Of a stretch of 64,000 nt of DNA, positions 43,181 through 54,240 are shown piece after piece. The position numbers were made by a program, and so were the translations under genes. Position 1 is the first letter of the stretch; every line of letters begins with the position of its first letter. The stretch comes from Gnetum montanum. Lineage: Eukaryota > Streptophyta > Gnetopsida > Gnetales > Gnetaceae. Location: positions 210,572 through 274,571 of the forward strand of contig MNCI01011957.1 of the NCBI GenBank assembly GCA_015680685.1, read 5' to 3'. The notes beneath the pieces are model-generated. The model saw only the letters and a list, made by a program, of their open reading frames with translations. It did no database searches and was not told where the DNA came from.

Positions 43181-44572
43181 CTCATACATAAATGACATCC
43201 AAGCCTTTATTTGGTAGCTTGTAGAGAAAGAGAGAGAAAGAAAATGAAGCGTGTTGCTGCCAATGTGAAGATTGTGTCTTCCATTGTTTATCCATAGCCA
43301 TGCCACTAGACTTGCTCCTTTCGTAAATGCTTCAGTTCGAGTCCATCTTGAGTGCTACCTCCAAGCCTAGTCCATTGTTTGTATGATTGTCATTTGCACA
43401 CACAACACAATCACAAATGAGCAAGGATAGATAAACCACAATGCAGTTGATACCTTGCCTCGATATGAAGTGCACTGGCTGAGTTGTGATTATGGAAGAA
43501 ACTGGTTCGGAGATTTATAACAGGTGAATACCCAAGGTGTAGGGGTTAGGCGAATAGTAAAATGGAGAAAATTAAAAAATTTGTGCCAAGGACCCCATGA
43601 CCAAGAGTGAACCTTCGGTAGCTATAAGATGAAAAAATATGAGGAACAAGAAAGATGGGAAAAAATAACAATGGAAATGCCAATAAAATGGATGTCATAG
43701 ATGGGGATGAAACAAGAGATGATTGATTGCAGGAAATGTTTAAGAAAAAGAACTTAATAATTGCACCAAAAAGAAATGCTACTGGGTCCTCCCCAAAGCA
43801 GGCTCATGCCTTCTATGCCTTGACAAACCCACAAACCAAAGAGTCCGTAGGCTCTAGGAATGTCATTTGGAAGAAAGAGTTAAAAACTTACCCACAAGAA
43901 TTCACCAAAGAAAAACAATGCATCAACCTAGAACAGACTAATGATAAACCTGGCAATTAGGTGGAAAAATGGGAAGAAAGATGGAGAGGAGAGAAATGGA
44001 ATGGAATCCCAAGAACAAGGTTATGTAAAGTCCCTTGTGTATTTCATGGTTAATGTGACTAAGTAGAGATCATCCCAAATCCATACTTAAACAAACCACA
44101 TCTAGTAACCTTGCATCAACACACTTGACCAATCCATTCACTTGAAGCAACAAGAATGCTTCCACAAATAGTCATCACTATTCTAAGGAGAGTGAGATGG
44201 AGAAGCAAGAAGTGAGAAAGGGCATTAGTTAGAGGGAACCTTCAAGCATGGGTAACATGTCTTTCCAGTTCCATAACCAGCGCTTGTAGCCCATATTGCT
44301 TTATTATGTCTAAGGGGTGTGCTTTGAATTCTCACACCTTTTTTTTGTTTTCATGAGAACCAAACCATGCAAAGACTTATTTTTATTCACTCAGCTTCCT
44401 TATTTTTGAACAATGTCAGAATGGAAGAAAACCCAAGAAAAAGCATCTAAGCACCTAAGAGAATGGCTAGCACAAATGCATCGAATCCCCTTGAAGTCAC
44501 ACCCTTTTCATCCTTTAAATCTTTCCTTAGTTTGAAAAGTACCCAACCACCAATTCATTAAAAGTTTTCATG
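43181..44572 (-). mobile_element. 3' tail of element B, unrecognised conserved block
   Basis: This stretch aligns with 48810-50220 of element A, so it belongs to the family between integrase and 3' LTR. On the minus strand an ATG at 43698 begins a leader-like hydrophobic peptide (MTSILLAFPLLFFPIFLV). Further on, ATCGAGGCAAG/GTATCAAC and TGTGTGTGCAA/ATG look like a splice pair about 100 bp apart; in A the acceptor is intact (GCAG). An env-like or captured spliced ORF is possible. No 3' LTR of B follows. Confidence 0.45.
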
Positions 44573-45382
44573 TGGAGTGGTATGCCCAAAGAACATCGTT
44601 CAGTTTAGTGCTCCAGTCTCACCTAAACTTGCTAATGGTTCTTGTCAATATCTTTGTAATCTCCATGTTGGTGGCTTTTTCTTGACCATTTGCTTGGGGG
44701 TGGTATGGTGTAGTCAATTTATGCTCAACCCTAAGCGTTGCATTAATTTTTTAAAAGTTTCATCTGTGAAGTATGTACCATTGTCTGAAATAAGTGCATG
44801 CAGTGCACCAAACTTGTTTATGATTTGTTGTTGAACAAATCATGTAGCTATAGATGATGTATAATCTTTAACAGCAGCTGCTTTGGCCCATTTTGTAAGG
44901 TAATCAACAACAACAATAATATAAGCTTTTCCATTGGAAATTGGTGTAATCGACCCCATAAAATCAATTCCCCAAATGTTGAAGGGTTCTAACGGTTGAA
45001 TCCATTGTTGCAAACCCTCCATTCTAGTAGTCATTCCCCCATCACGTTGACAGTGCTCACAAGATTGGATGAAATGATGGGCATCCCAAACTAATGTAGG
45101 CCAATAATATCTTGTAAGAAGGATCTTGATGGTCATTCTTCTTCCAGCATAATGATCCCCACAAGGACCCTCATGAGCTTCTTGAAGAACTCATAGTTGA
45201 TCTATATCAAGAACACACCATCGAACCAAGCCATTGGAACACACTTTGTAAAGTTGCCCATTGATCTCCATAAAGTACTTGGCTTGGTGAAGAAATTGTT
45301 GTTTCTTCTTAAGGTTTAACTCTTGTGGTTTTTGTTGGGTGAGGAGATAGGTAAGAATGCTACTGTACCAGGTTTTCTTCAT
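44573..45382 (-). pseudogene. Integrase of element B, C-terminus deleted
   Basis: The readable parts are the zinc-binding domain with an intact CEHC pair (QSCEHCQRDGG near 45050) and the core FNIWGIDFMGSI (first Asp), VVDYLTKWAKAA and ALISDNG (second Asp, near 44785), followed by frameshifts. The sequence stops at 44573, at the place equivalent to 51093 in A, and joins the 3' tail. About 0.9 kb including the integrase C-terminal domain is therefore missing. Confidence 0.75.
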
Positions 45383-45399
45383 GGGTGATTAATTATTCA

Positions 45400-47089
45400 C
45401 TACACCAGCAAAGAGGAATTCATTAGGGAAATGATCAAAAATTGGATACTCATCCTCTTTGTTGTTCCATCTCAACCGAGATAAATGATCAGCAACTACA
45501 TTCTCAGTGCCCTTGTGATCGATCATCGTTAAATCAAACTTTTGTAAGATTACAAGCCATCATATGATATGAGGGCTTACCATTGGCTTATTCATGAGGA
45601 ACTGGATTGCACTATGATTTATATGTATATATACTTTATATCCCAATACATAGTGTCTAAACTTTTCTAGTGCAAACACCACAACCATTAATTCTTTCTC
45701 TGTGGTAGTGTAGTTAAGTTGTGCACCAGCGATACTTCTACTTGCACAATGGATGTAATAAAGATGCTTCTGATCATCTAACTATGTAAGTACAGCTCCT
45801 AAAGCATAGTTGGATGCCTCAGTCATGATATGGAATGGTTTGGACTAGTTAGGAGCTTGTAGAATGGGTGTTTCTACTAGCTTCTGTTTCAGAGTTTGGA
45901 AAGCTAATTCGCATTCCTTGGTCCACTTGAAAGGTACATCTTTTTTTGTTAATTCCACCAATGGTTTGGAAACCTTTGAAAAGTTCTTAATAAATTTCCT
46001 ATAGTAGCCAGTATGTCCAAGGAATGACCGAATATCTTTGATATTTTTTGGTTAACGAGTAATTCCTTGGATACTTTTGATTTTCTCGGGATCTACCTCT
46101 ATCCCTGTGTGTGAGATTTTGTGTCCTAGTACTACGCCTTCTTGGACCATCAAATGAATTTTCTGCCAGTTGAGCCTCAAATTGGTTTCTACACATCTTT
46201 TTAGCACTTGCTCTAATCGGTCCAAGGCTTGATCAAGGTTTTCTCCATAAGTGGAGAAGTCGTCCATAAAGACCTCCATGCCATTCCCTATCTACTATTG
46301 GAATATGCTTAGAACTACTTGTTGAAATGTTGCAGGGGTATTACACAAGCCAAACAACATTTGTTTGTATGTGAACGTTCCCCAAGAACTAGTGAACGTA
46401 GTCTTGGCTTTTTCTTTTGAGGCTATTTGTATTTGGTTATATTCGCTATATCCATCTAGAAAACTATAATAGCGATGCCCTGTGATGGTATCTAAGACTT
46501 GGTTGACAAATGGCAATGGAAAGTGATCTTTGAATATTGTCATATTTAGTAGCCTAAAATCTATGCACACCCTCCATTTGACTCCCTTTTCAGGCACAAT
46601 AACTAAGGGGCTAACCCATTAGCTATCAGTAATGGGGTATATGAACCTAGCCTTGATAAGCTGTTCGATTTCTTCCTTAACTACTTGCTTCAGCTTAGGG
46701 TTCAATCACTTTTGCGATTGTCTTCGAGGCTTCATGGAGGGGTTAGTGTAAATTCTATGTTGGCATATCCTAGGATCTATTCCAGTTAATTCGGGATATG
46801 ACCAAGAGAAGGCTTTTGACCATTTGTTTATTACCTTCAATAGTTCTTCTTTCTGTTGAGGGGCAAGCTTAGCGTTGATAATTACCAGTTTTCCATTTTT
46901 AAGAAACATGTATTCCATATCGGTGGGCAATGGTTTTAGCTCAAGGGGCTTCTGCTTAAATTTCTCAGGGATTTCCAACTTCTCCCAGTTGATATTTTCA
47001 AGGTTAAGACTTGGAAGTTGGCGGTGGACTTGCTCTAATGTGCCTATGCTATCGATGTAAGCACAAGTCAAACCCTCAGTTGGTTCCAT
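45400..47089 (-). pseudogene. Reverse transcriptase and RNase H of element B
   Basis: Order on the minus strand: linker with a GTLEQVHRQLPSLNLENINWEKLEIP segment and PELTGIDPRICQHRIY (46706-47089); RT fingers and palm 46295-46700 (KGVKWRVCIDFRLLN, DHFPLPFVNQVLD, YYSFLDGYSEYNQIQI); the catalytic EVFMDDFSTYGE box at 46265; thumb with VLGHKISHTGIEVDPEKI (46052-46140); RNase H at about 45650-45900. The RT motif usually reads FLDGYSGYNQI; B has SEYN. The YxDD-type box is FMDD. TGA, TAG and frameshift breaks (near 46050, 46290 and 46705) disable it. At several sites B has a sense codon where A has a stop, and the reverse. Confidence 0.85.
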
Positions 47090-47140
47090 GCATATGAGTG
47101 AACTACTTTCTTGATCAGCTATCAGCCACTAGGTGTCTTC

Positions 47141-47560
47141 CTATCGTGTGGCTACTACATACAGACATCTTTGTATGTTAATCACTTGTGCACACTGATT
47201 GCATGTAGGCAATGCTAAACTTTGCACAAACCATGACCTCTCCACGCAATTACACCCTATGTCATTGTATGCAATGCACAAAAATTTCCACTTATTGATC
47301 TTTTTGAATGTATTTTCCTTTGATATTTCTAGGAAAAGATCATGGATTCCTAGGCATGCGTCAATGGTGCTTCGCCATGCTCTTCCCATTATGATTGGGA
47401 TGTTCCCCTTACCATTGTTTACCTGAATCACTAGGAAGTCGGCTAGGTACGACCACCCACAAATAGTGGTAACAATATCTTCCACTAGTCCCAATGGGAT
47501 AGTGATGAACTGGTTGGCCAACTCTAGATGGATGTTGCTCTTTTTCAATGGAGGTCAGTT
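47141..47560 (-). pseudogene. Remainder of element B protease domain
   Basis: This aligns with A protease from KSNIQLELAD onward: KSNIHLELANQFITIPLGLVEDIVTTICGWSYLADFLVIQ, then IPIIMGRAW (the I-I-G-R-A-W end motif). The catalytic D-S-G part and the preceding gag zinc region are absent. At 47555-47565 the sequence passes directly from gag (KEECELWKAWN) to the protease (PPLKKSN). Comparison with A shows about 1.2 kb deleted. Confidence 0.75.
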
Positions 47561-47831
47561 CCAAGCCTTCCATAGCTCACATTCTTCCTTAGCAACTTGT
47601 TCCAATAGTCTTTGAATTTGATCGGACCTGAGCTTGGATAGTTTCCCTTGGGCATAAGTCCCAAGGGTTCTTCTCATTTCATGCCTAAGCCCATCCATGA
47701 GATGGTGCAGTTGATTTCCTTGCAAATAAACATGGCTAGGACAACAATGTAATAGTGCATAGTATGAACCCATGGCAGCATCCAAGGGTTCATGTCCTGC
47801 TTGTTTCCAGCCTTGGATTTGCTTTCGCAAG
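47561..47831 (-). pseudogene. Element B gag, 3' part, up to the A insertion
   Basis: This is the continuation of the B gag frame cut by A. It reads IQGWKQAGHEPLDAAMGSYYALLHCCP..., LMDGLRHEMRRTLGTYAQGKLSKLRSDQIQRLLEQVAKEE, matching 55285-55520 of A. The rest of B gag lies at 57702-58938. The last five bases, GCAAG (47827-47831), are one copy of the A target duplication. Confidence 0.8.
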
Positions 47832-48656
47832 TGATGAGTGATGAGGTACCCCTATACTCAACCATACGAATACAAGCGTCTCACGTGCGATCCAGTCAAA
47901 CTCCAAGGACTAAGTGCTTACGCGCCTTAATGGAATACTTAAGGTTAATCAATCGTTGTCTTCCCAAACTTACTTGTATTGTCACGGTTGTATGGTTAAG
48001 TAAGCTTAAGGTATGTGATTTTTATATCTTTTATCTTTTTAACGCCTATGCTAATAGGGAAAGGGTGAAGAGACTAAGTGACTAACTTGTATTAACTATT
48101 TGCTAACTAAGTTCTAATTGCGATAGCACCAGTATCTATTCCCACTTGCCACACAGACCCTGAACTAGTGCAATGCTGCTGGGATTACCAAACACTATTT
48201 GTTACTAGGTTACCAAGCATCACACACATGCTCGAACCGATCGTACTGAATTGACTTAACTAGGAGAGTCAAGGGTTGAGAGAGATTAATTATCTAGGAA
48301 AGCATTTAAACATTTAACAATAATTAAGTCCTATTTAGCTTAGTCCATATGCTGCAAGGTTTATCAAAAAGTTCATCTTTATTTTCGTACACAAATGTGT
48401 GCTTAGGTACAATTTGCTCGAATAAAGATCCATTCACTTTGAGACTCCTACTATGGGCACATGGAAATTATTCTAACTATGGAATGGTAAAACTACTATA
48501 GTTTGGCTAAGGGTCTAGATCTAGATGGAGAAACAAGGGAAAGATGCCTCTTATTTATAGAGGTTGCGGTGGGCCGCGATATCATGTACACGATATTGCA
48601 GGGGCCAACGCTATATTGTGGCTGCGATATCACGTACGCGATATCGTGGCTCATCA
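47832..48656 (-). mobile_element. 3' LTR of element A
   Basis: Plus-strand ends TGATGAGTG...GGCTCATCA form a 7-bp terminal inverted repeat. It is 825 bp. Compared with the 5' copy it has one extra ~28-bp GATATC-palindrome unit (48622-48649). TATA (minus) lies at 48553-48559 within CCTCTATAAATAAGAGG. A purine tract GGGGGTA (minus) lies at 48657-48663. Confidence 0.9.
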
Positions 48657-50577
48657 TACCCCCATGATTGAATGATGGCTCATCCTAGAGTTCCTTACAA
48701 AATATTGGGAAGGTATGGGATTATTAACTTGAATGAAACTAACGGTGAATGGGGTGACATGTGAACGGATCATCATTACAATACATGACAAATTAGTGTT
48801 CATGACAATAAGAGTGAACACTATACACATTTGACATCCAACATTATTTGGTAGCTAAGAGAGAAGAGAGAAGAGAAAGAGAAAAGATGAAGTTTGTTGC
48901 TGCCAATGCCAAGATTGCACCTTTCGTTGTCCATCCATAAGCACGTCATCAATCTTGTTCCTTGCATAATATCTTTAGCACCAATCCATTCCAAGTGTTT
49001 CCTCCAGATCCAATCTGTTGGTGTATGATTACCATCTGCACACACAACACAGTCTGATATTAGCAAGGGTAAATGAATCACAATGTAGTTAGTACCTTGC
49101 CTCAGTGTAAGGTCCATTGGCTGAGTTGTGATATGGCTAATGTGGATCTGGAGATATAATACTGGTGACTACCCGAGGTGTAGGGGTTAAGAGAAAATAA
49201 AAAAAAATTGGACCAAGACCCCCATGATTGAGAGTGAACCTCTGGTAGCGGGAGAATGGAAAAAGGTAAGGAATAAGAAAGATGGAGAAAAAGAAACAAT
49301 AGCAACATCGATAAAATGGATGTCAAAGATGGAGATGAAAAAAATCAATGGTGATTGTGGAAATGTTTAAGGGAAAGAAATTAACTAATGCACCAAATAG
49401 GAATACTAGTGGGTCCTCACCAAAGCAGGCTCATGCCCTTAATGCCCTGACAATCCCACATTCAAAGAGTCCATAGGCTCTAGAAATGTCATTTGGAAGA
49501 AAGAGTTAAATTTTCAACCACAAGAATTTACCAAAAAGAAAACAATGCATCAACCAAAATATGGACTATTGATATAATCAGCAATGAGGTGAAAAATGGA
49601 GAAAGAAGGATGGTAAGGAGAGAATGGAATGAAGTCTCAAGAACAAGGTGGTGTACAACCCCTTGTGTATTAATGGTTAATGTGACTTAGTAGATCTCAT
49701 TCCAAATCCAGCCTCAAACAAACCACATCCAGTGACTTCGCATTAATACATTTAGCTAATCCATTCACTTGAAGTAATAAGAATGCTTCCACCAAAGAGT
49801 CACCACCATTCTGATGAAATGAAAAAGAAAAAAGTAGGAAGCGAGAAGGGCCTTAGTTAGAGGAAACATGTTTATTTAGTTCCATAACCAGTGCGTGTAA
49901 CCCAATTTATTATTTCATCTAAGGGGTGTGCTTTGAATTCTCACTGTTTTCTATTTTTTTTTTGTGTTTTACATGAGAACCATACCATGCAAAGAATTTA
50001 TTATTATTTTTATTAGCTTAGCTTCCCGATAATGGAGCAACGTTAAAATGGTATGGAAAATCCAAGAAGGAAACATCCAAGCACCCAAGAGAATGGCCAG
50101 CACAAATGCATCAAGTTCCCTTGAAGTCACACCCTTTTCAATCCTTAAGTCCTTCCTTAGTTTAAGAAATGCCCAGTCACTGATTCGTTGATAGTTCTTA
50201 TTATTTAAGTAAGGGGACTGTACAGTTTCAAGCTAAGAGAGACCATAGAAATTCATGGATGCATGGATGAGGTAGACTCATTACTTGTTATATCAAAAGA
50301 ACCATACCTTAGTATCAACATCATAACTCAAAGGTAAAAACCAAACATTAGCAATCAATAGAATACAGTTCATACCACCATTAAGAGCACTTATTAGGTG
50401 ACGATCCTAAAAAAATAAAAAAACACACAAAGAGATGAAAAAGTATGAACGATGTTGCAAAACAAAAATAAGAAAAGTTAAAGAAATTTGTAAAACAAAA
50501 ATGTGTTAAAAAAAACTTAAAAAGGAACTGAGGGCCTTGATTGATCAGCATAGGTGGCCATCTCACCCATGACTAAG
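48657..50577 (-). other. 3' tail of element A between integrase and LTR
   Basis: The block 48810-50220 matches the tail of B. On the minus strand a hydrophobic leader-like frame (49326 leftward; TTG where B has ATG) leads to the pair GAGGCAAG/GTACTAAC (49109-49098) and TGTGTGTGCAG/ATGG (about 49033), a plausible intron of about 70 bp or a little more. The peptide beyond contains WIWRKHLEWIG. I do not recognise it. The rest has no coding support. Confidence 0.45.
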
Positions 50578-51996
50578 TTAAAAGGAGGAGATTTGAAATA
50601 ATGAGCGAGGTTGTCCTCTCTCAGAGGTATTATGTGCATTGGCTGTTTTAAGTTCATGGAAGGGTTTGGTTTGTTGCACATTGACCAATAATCTCTTATC
50701 AGGGCTTTCAGGTTTGTGTATGGGCATGGCTCCTAAGGGAAAGGTTGTATGAATAATGTAAGGCCCTTCCCACAATGTTTAAAATTTTTTGCATTGTGGC
50801 ACATGTGTGGGGTTCCAGTAGAGGACCTTATCTCCCGGTTGATACTTAACCTTCCGAATTCTCGAGTCATGACATTGCTTGTTATGTGCCTTGTGCAATT
50901 CATTTGATGACAGGGCAACCAATAGGTTTTCATCTAGCACGTTTAGAGTTGTCAATCTTTGTTTTTGTGCTAGATCAAGGTCAAGGTGGAGGTCACATGC
51001 CATGGATAGTGTACAGAGCTCAGTTTGAATTGGAAGCTTTGGAAGTTTTCTGTATACTAACTCATAGGGAGAGTAGCCTGTAGGGAGTTTCCAAGTGGAG
51101 CGGTATGCTGAGAGAGCATCATTCAGTTTGGTGCTCCAATCTTGCATATATTTGCTAATTGTCCTTGTTAATATTTTAGTAATCTCACGATTAGTGACCT
51201 TGGCTTGGCCATTAGCTTGGAGGTGATAAGGTATAGTCAATTTATGTTCAACCCCTAAGCGTTGCATCAACTTCCGAATGGTTGCACCTGTGAAGTGTCT
51301 TCCATTATCTGAGATAAGTGCATGTGGCACACCAAACCTATTTACAACTTGTTGTCGCACAAATCGTGCAACTGTAGATGATGTATAGTCTACAACAGTA
51401 GCTGCTTCAGCCCATTTTGTTAGGTAGTCCACAACAACAATGATGTAAGCTTTTCCATTGGACATTGATGTAATGGGCCACATAAAATCTATTCCCCAAA
51501 TGTCGAAGGGTTCTAAAGGTTGAATCCATTGTTGCGGACCCTCCATTCTAGCATTCATTCCCCCATCACGTTGACAACGCTCATAGGATTGGACAAATTG
51601 ATGGGTGTCTCGAAATAATGTTGGCCAGTAATATCCTGTAAGTAGGATCTTAATAGCCATTTGTCTCCCTGCATAGTGACCCCCACAAGGGCCCTCATGA
51701 GTGTCTTGGAGAACTCTTATTTGGTCCACATTGGGCACACACCATTGAACCAAGCCATCAGGACAAACTTTGTAAAGTTGTCCATTGATCTCCATGAAGT
51801 ACTTGGCTCTGTGAAGAAACTGTTGGTTCTTCCTAAAGTCCAGCTCCTGTGGTGTTTGTTGGGAAAGGAGATAGGCGAGAATGATACTATACCAATTTGT
51901 TTCCATGGGTTGGTTATTCACTACACCGGAAAAGAGGGCTTCATCAGGAAAATGATCGGATATTGCGTATTCATCCTCTTTGCTATCCCAGTGCAA
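50578..51996 (-). pseudogene. Integrase of element A, long open frame with lost catalytic residues
   Basis: The frame is open for 405 codons (50779-51996) and continues after one break to about 50578. The zinc-binding domain has HEGPCGGH but SYERC, in which the first Cys of C-x2-C is now Tyr (codon 51583-51585; B keeps Cys). The core has FDIWGIDFM (Asp), DYLTKWAEA and HALISDNGRHF (Asp). At the third catalytic position, GQAKVTNRE carries Lys (codon 51199-51201) where the family has Glu. The C-terminal part has a KYQPGDKVLYWNP motif and a WEGPYIIHT-type domain at about 50750. Both key losses are G to A changes on the coding strand. The enzyme is therefore inactive despite the open frame. Confidence 0.88.
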
Positions 51997-52059
51997 CTGA
52001 GATAAGTGATTTGCAACTACATTCTCGATGCCCTTTCAATCTATCATCGTTAGATCGAA

Positions 52060-53300
52060 CTCCTATAGGATTACTAGCCATCGTATAATATGAGGGCTAA
52101 CCATTGGCTTGTTCATGAGGAACCTGATTGCACTATGATCTGTATGAATGTACACTTTCTAGCCTAACACATAGTGCCTAAACTTGTCCAGTGCAAACAT
52201 TACAGCCATTAATTCTTTTTTTGTAGTTGTGTAGTTAAGTTGTGCACCGGCGATACTCCTACTTGCATAGTGGATGTAATAAGGATGTTTTTGGTCATTT
52301 AATTGTGTAAGTATGGCTTCTAAGGAATAATTGGATGCGTCAATCATTATATGGAATGGTTTGGACCAGTCAGGGGCTTGTAGAATGAGAGTTTCCACAA
52401 GCTTTTATTTTAAAGTTTGGAATGCTTGTTCAGATTTCCTAGTCCATTCGAATGGTGCATCCTTCTTTGTTAGCTCTACCAATGGTTTGAAAATCTTGGA
52501 GAAGTTCTCAATGAATCTCCTATAGTAGCCAGTGTGTCCAAGGAATGATTGAATGTCTTTGACAGTTTCTGGTTGTCGGGTGATTCCTTGGATGACCCTA
52601 ACTTTATCTGGGTCTACCTCTATTCTTGAATGTGAGATCTTATGCCCAAGTACAACACCTTCTTGGACCATTAGATGCCTTTCTGCCAATTGAGCCTTAA
52701 GTTGGTTTCTACGCATCTTTTTAGCACTTGCTCTAATTGGTCCAAGGCTTGATCAAAGCTTGTTCCATAAGTGAAGAAGTCATCCATAAAGACTTCCACT
52801 CCGTTTCCTATTTGCTATTAGAATATGCTTAGAACTAGGTGTTGAAACGTGGCAGAAGCATTGCACAAGCCAAATGGCATTTTTTTATATGCAAACGTTC
52901 CCCAAGGACTGGAAAATGGAAAACGTTGTCTTGGCTTGATCTTCCGGTGCTATCTGTATTTGGTTGTATCCACTATAATCATCCAGAAAACTATAATAGC
53001 GATGCCTTGCTATGGTGTCTAAGACTTGGTCAACGAATGGTAATGGAAAGTGATCCTTGAATGTTGCCATGTTTAGCAACCTAAAATCTATACACACTCT
53101 CCATTTTCCTCCCTTTTTAGGAACAATCACTAGAGGGCTAACCCATTCACTATCAGCAATGGGATATATGAACCCAGCCTTAAGAAGTTGTTCTATTTCT
53201 TCTTTTACTATTTTTTTCAATTTTGGGTTCAATTGCCTCTGCGGTTGTTTTCAAGGTTTCATGGAGGGGTCTCTGTAAATCCTATGTTGGCATATCCTAG
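52060..53300 (-). pseudogene. Reverse transcriptase and RNase H of element A
   Basis: On the minus strand: KLKKIVKEEIEQLLKAGFIYPI, SEWVSPLVIVPKKGGKWRVCIDFRLLN, DHFPLPFVDQVLDTI and FLDDYSGYNQI (52930-53232), then a small insertion near 52915 shifts the frame. The palm with EVFMDDFFTYG follows at about 52790. A second frameshift near 52680 comes just before LMVQEGVVLGHKISHSRIEVDP. Thumb and connection run to 52405 (FLGHTGYYRRFIENFSKI). RNase H at 52159-52398 shows IDASNYSLEAILTQ, IHYASRSIAGAQLNYTTTKKELMAVMFALDKFRHY. Apart from the two indels every segment is in the same frame as gag-protease and integrase. Confidence 0.88.
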
Positions 53301-53523
53301 GATCTATTCCAGTTAACTCGGGGCATGACCAGGCAAAGGATTTTGACCACTTGTTTATCACTTTTAGCAGTCTTTCTTTTTATTTGGGAACAAGTTTTGC
53401 GTTGATGATCACCGATTTTCCATTTTCTAGGATCATATACTCCAGACCGGTGGACAATGGTTTCAAATATAGGGGCTCTTGTTTAAATCTCTTAGGAATT
53501 TCCAACTTCCCCTAGTTGATGTT

Positions 53524-54240
53524 TTAGAGGTTAAGGTTTGGAAGTTGGCAACGGACTTGCTCCAGTGTGTCTATGCTTTCAATGTAAGCACTAGTTATTC
53601 CCTCAATGAGTTCCATGCATGTTAGCAAATTTCTCTCTTGATAAGCCATCAACCACTGGGTGTCTTCTTGTCGAGTGGCTGCTACATATAGAAACTTTTG
53701 TATATTGATGTATTGTGCATACCGATTGCATGCAGGCAGTGCTAAAATTCGCATAACCCATGATTTCTGCACGCAATGGCACCCTGTGTCACTCTATGTG
53801 ATACATGAAACTTTCTTCTTCTCGATCTTTCCAAAAGTGTTCTTCTTGGATATTTCCAAGGAAAGATTGATAATTCCTAGGCGTGCATCTATAGTACTGA
53901 GTCATGCTCTTCCGATTATTATTGGGAAGTCCCCTTTACCGTTGTTTACTTGTATCACTAGGAAATCAACTGGATATGACCAACCACATACAGTGGTAAC
54001 AATGTCCTCCACAAGTCCCAAGGGGACAGTGATGGACTAGTCAGCCAACTCTAGTTGGATGTTACTCTTCCTTAATGGAGGCAGGTTCCAAGCTTTATAT
54101 ATTTCTTGTGATATTAAGTTGACTCTAGAACCTGAGTCCAGAAGAGCTTTACATGGTTCATTCCCAACAACTTGGAGATAGATTAGAGGACTCCCAGGAT
54201 CAAAGAATTTCCTGGGAAGATGGCCCACCTTAATCTAGTC
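53524..54240 (-). pseudogene. Aspartic protease and linker of element A
   Basis: The retropepsin domain starts at about 54228: a strand with LIYLQVVGNEPCKALLDSGSRVNLIS, the intact D-S-G active site, then KAWNLPPLRKSNIQLELAD-stop-SITVPLGLVEDIVTTVCGWSYPVDFLVIQ and IIIGRA-stop. The stop after AD lies where B has Gln; the stop after GRA lies where B has Trp. A 100-residue linker (53524-53772) with YAQYINIQKFLYVAATRQEDTQWL and TLEQVRCQLPNLNL leads to RT. Downstream stops again fall at Glu, Trp, Gln or Arg codons of B. Confidence 0.82.
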
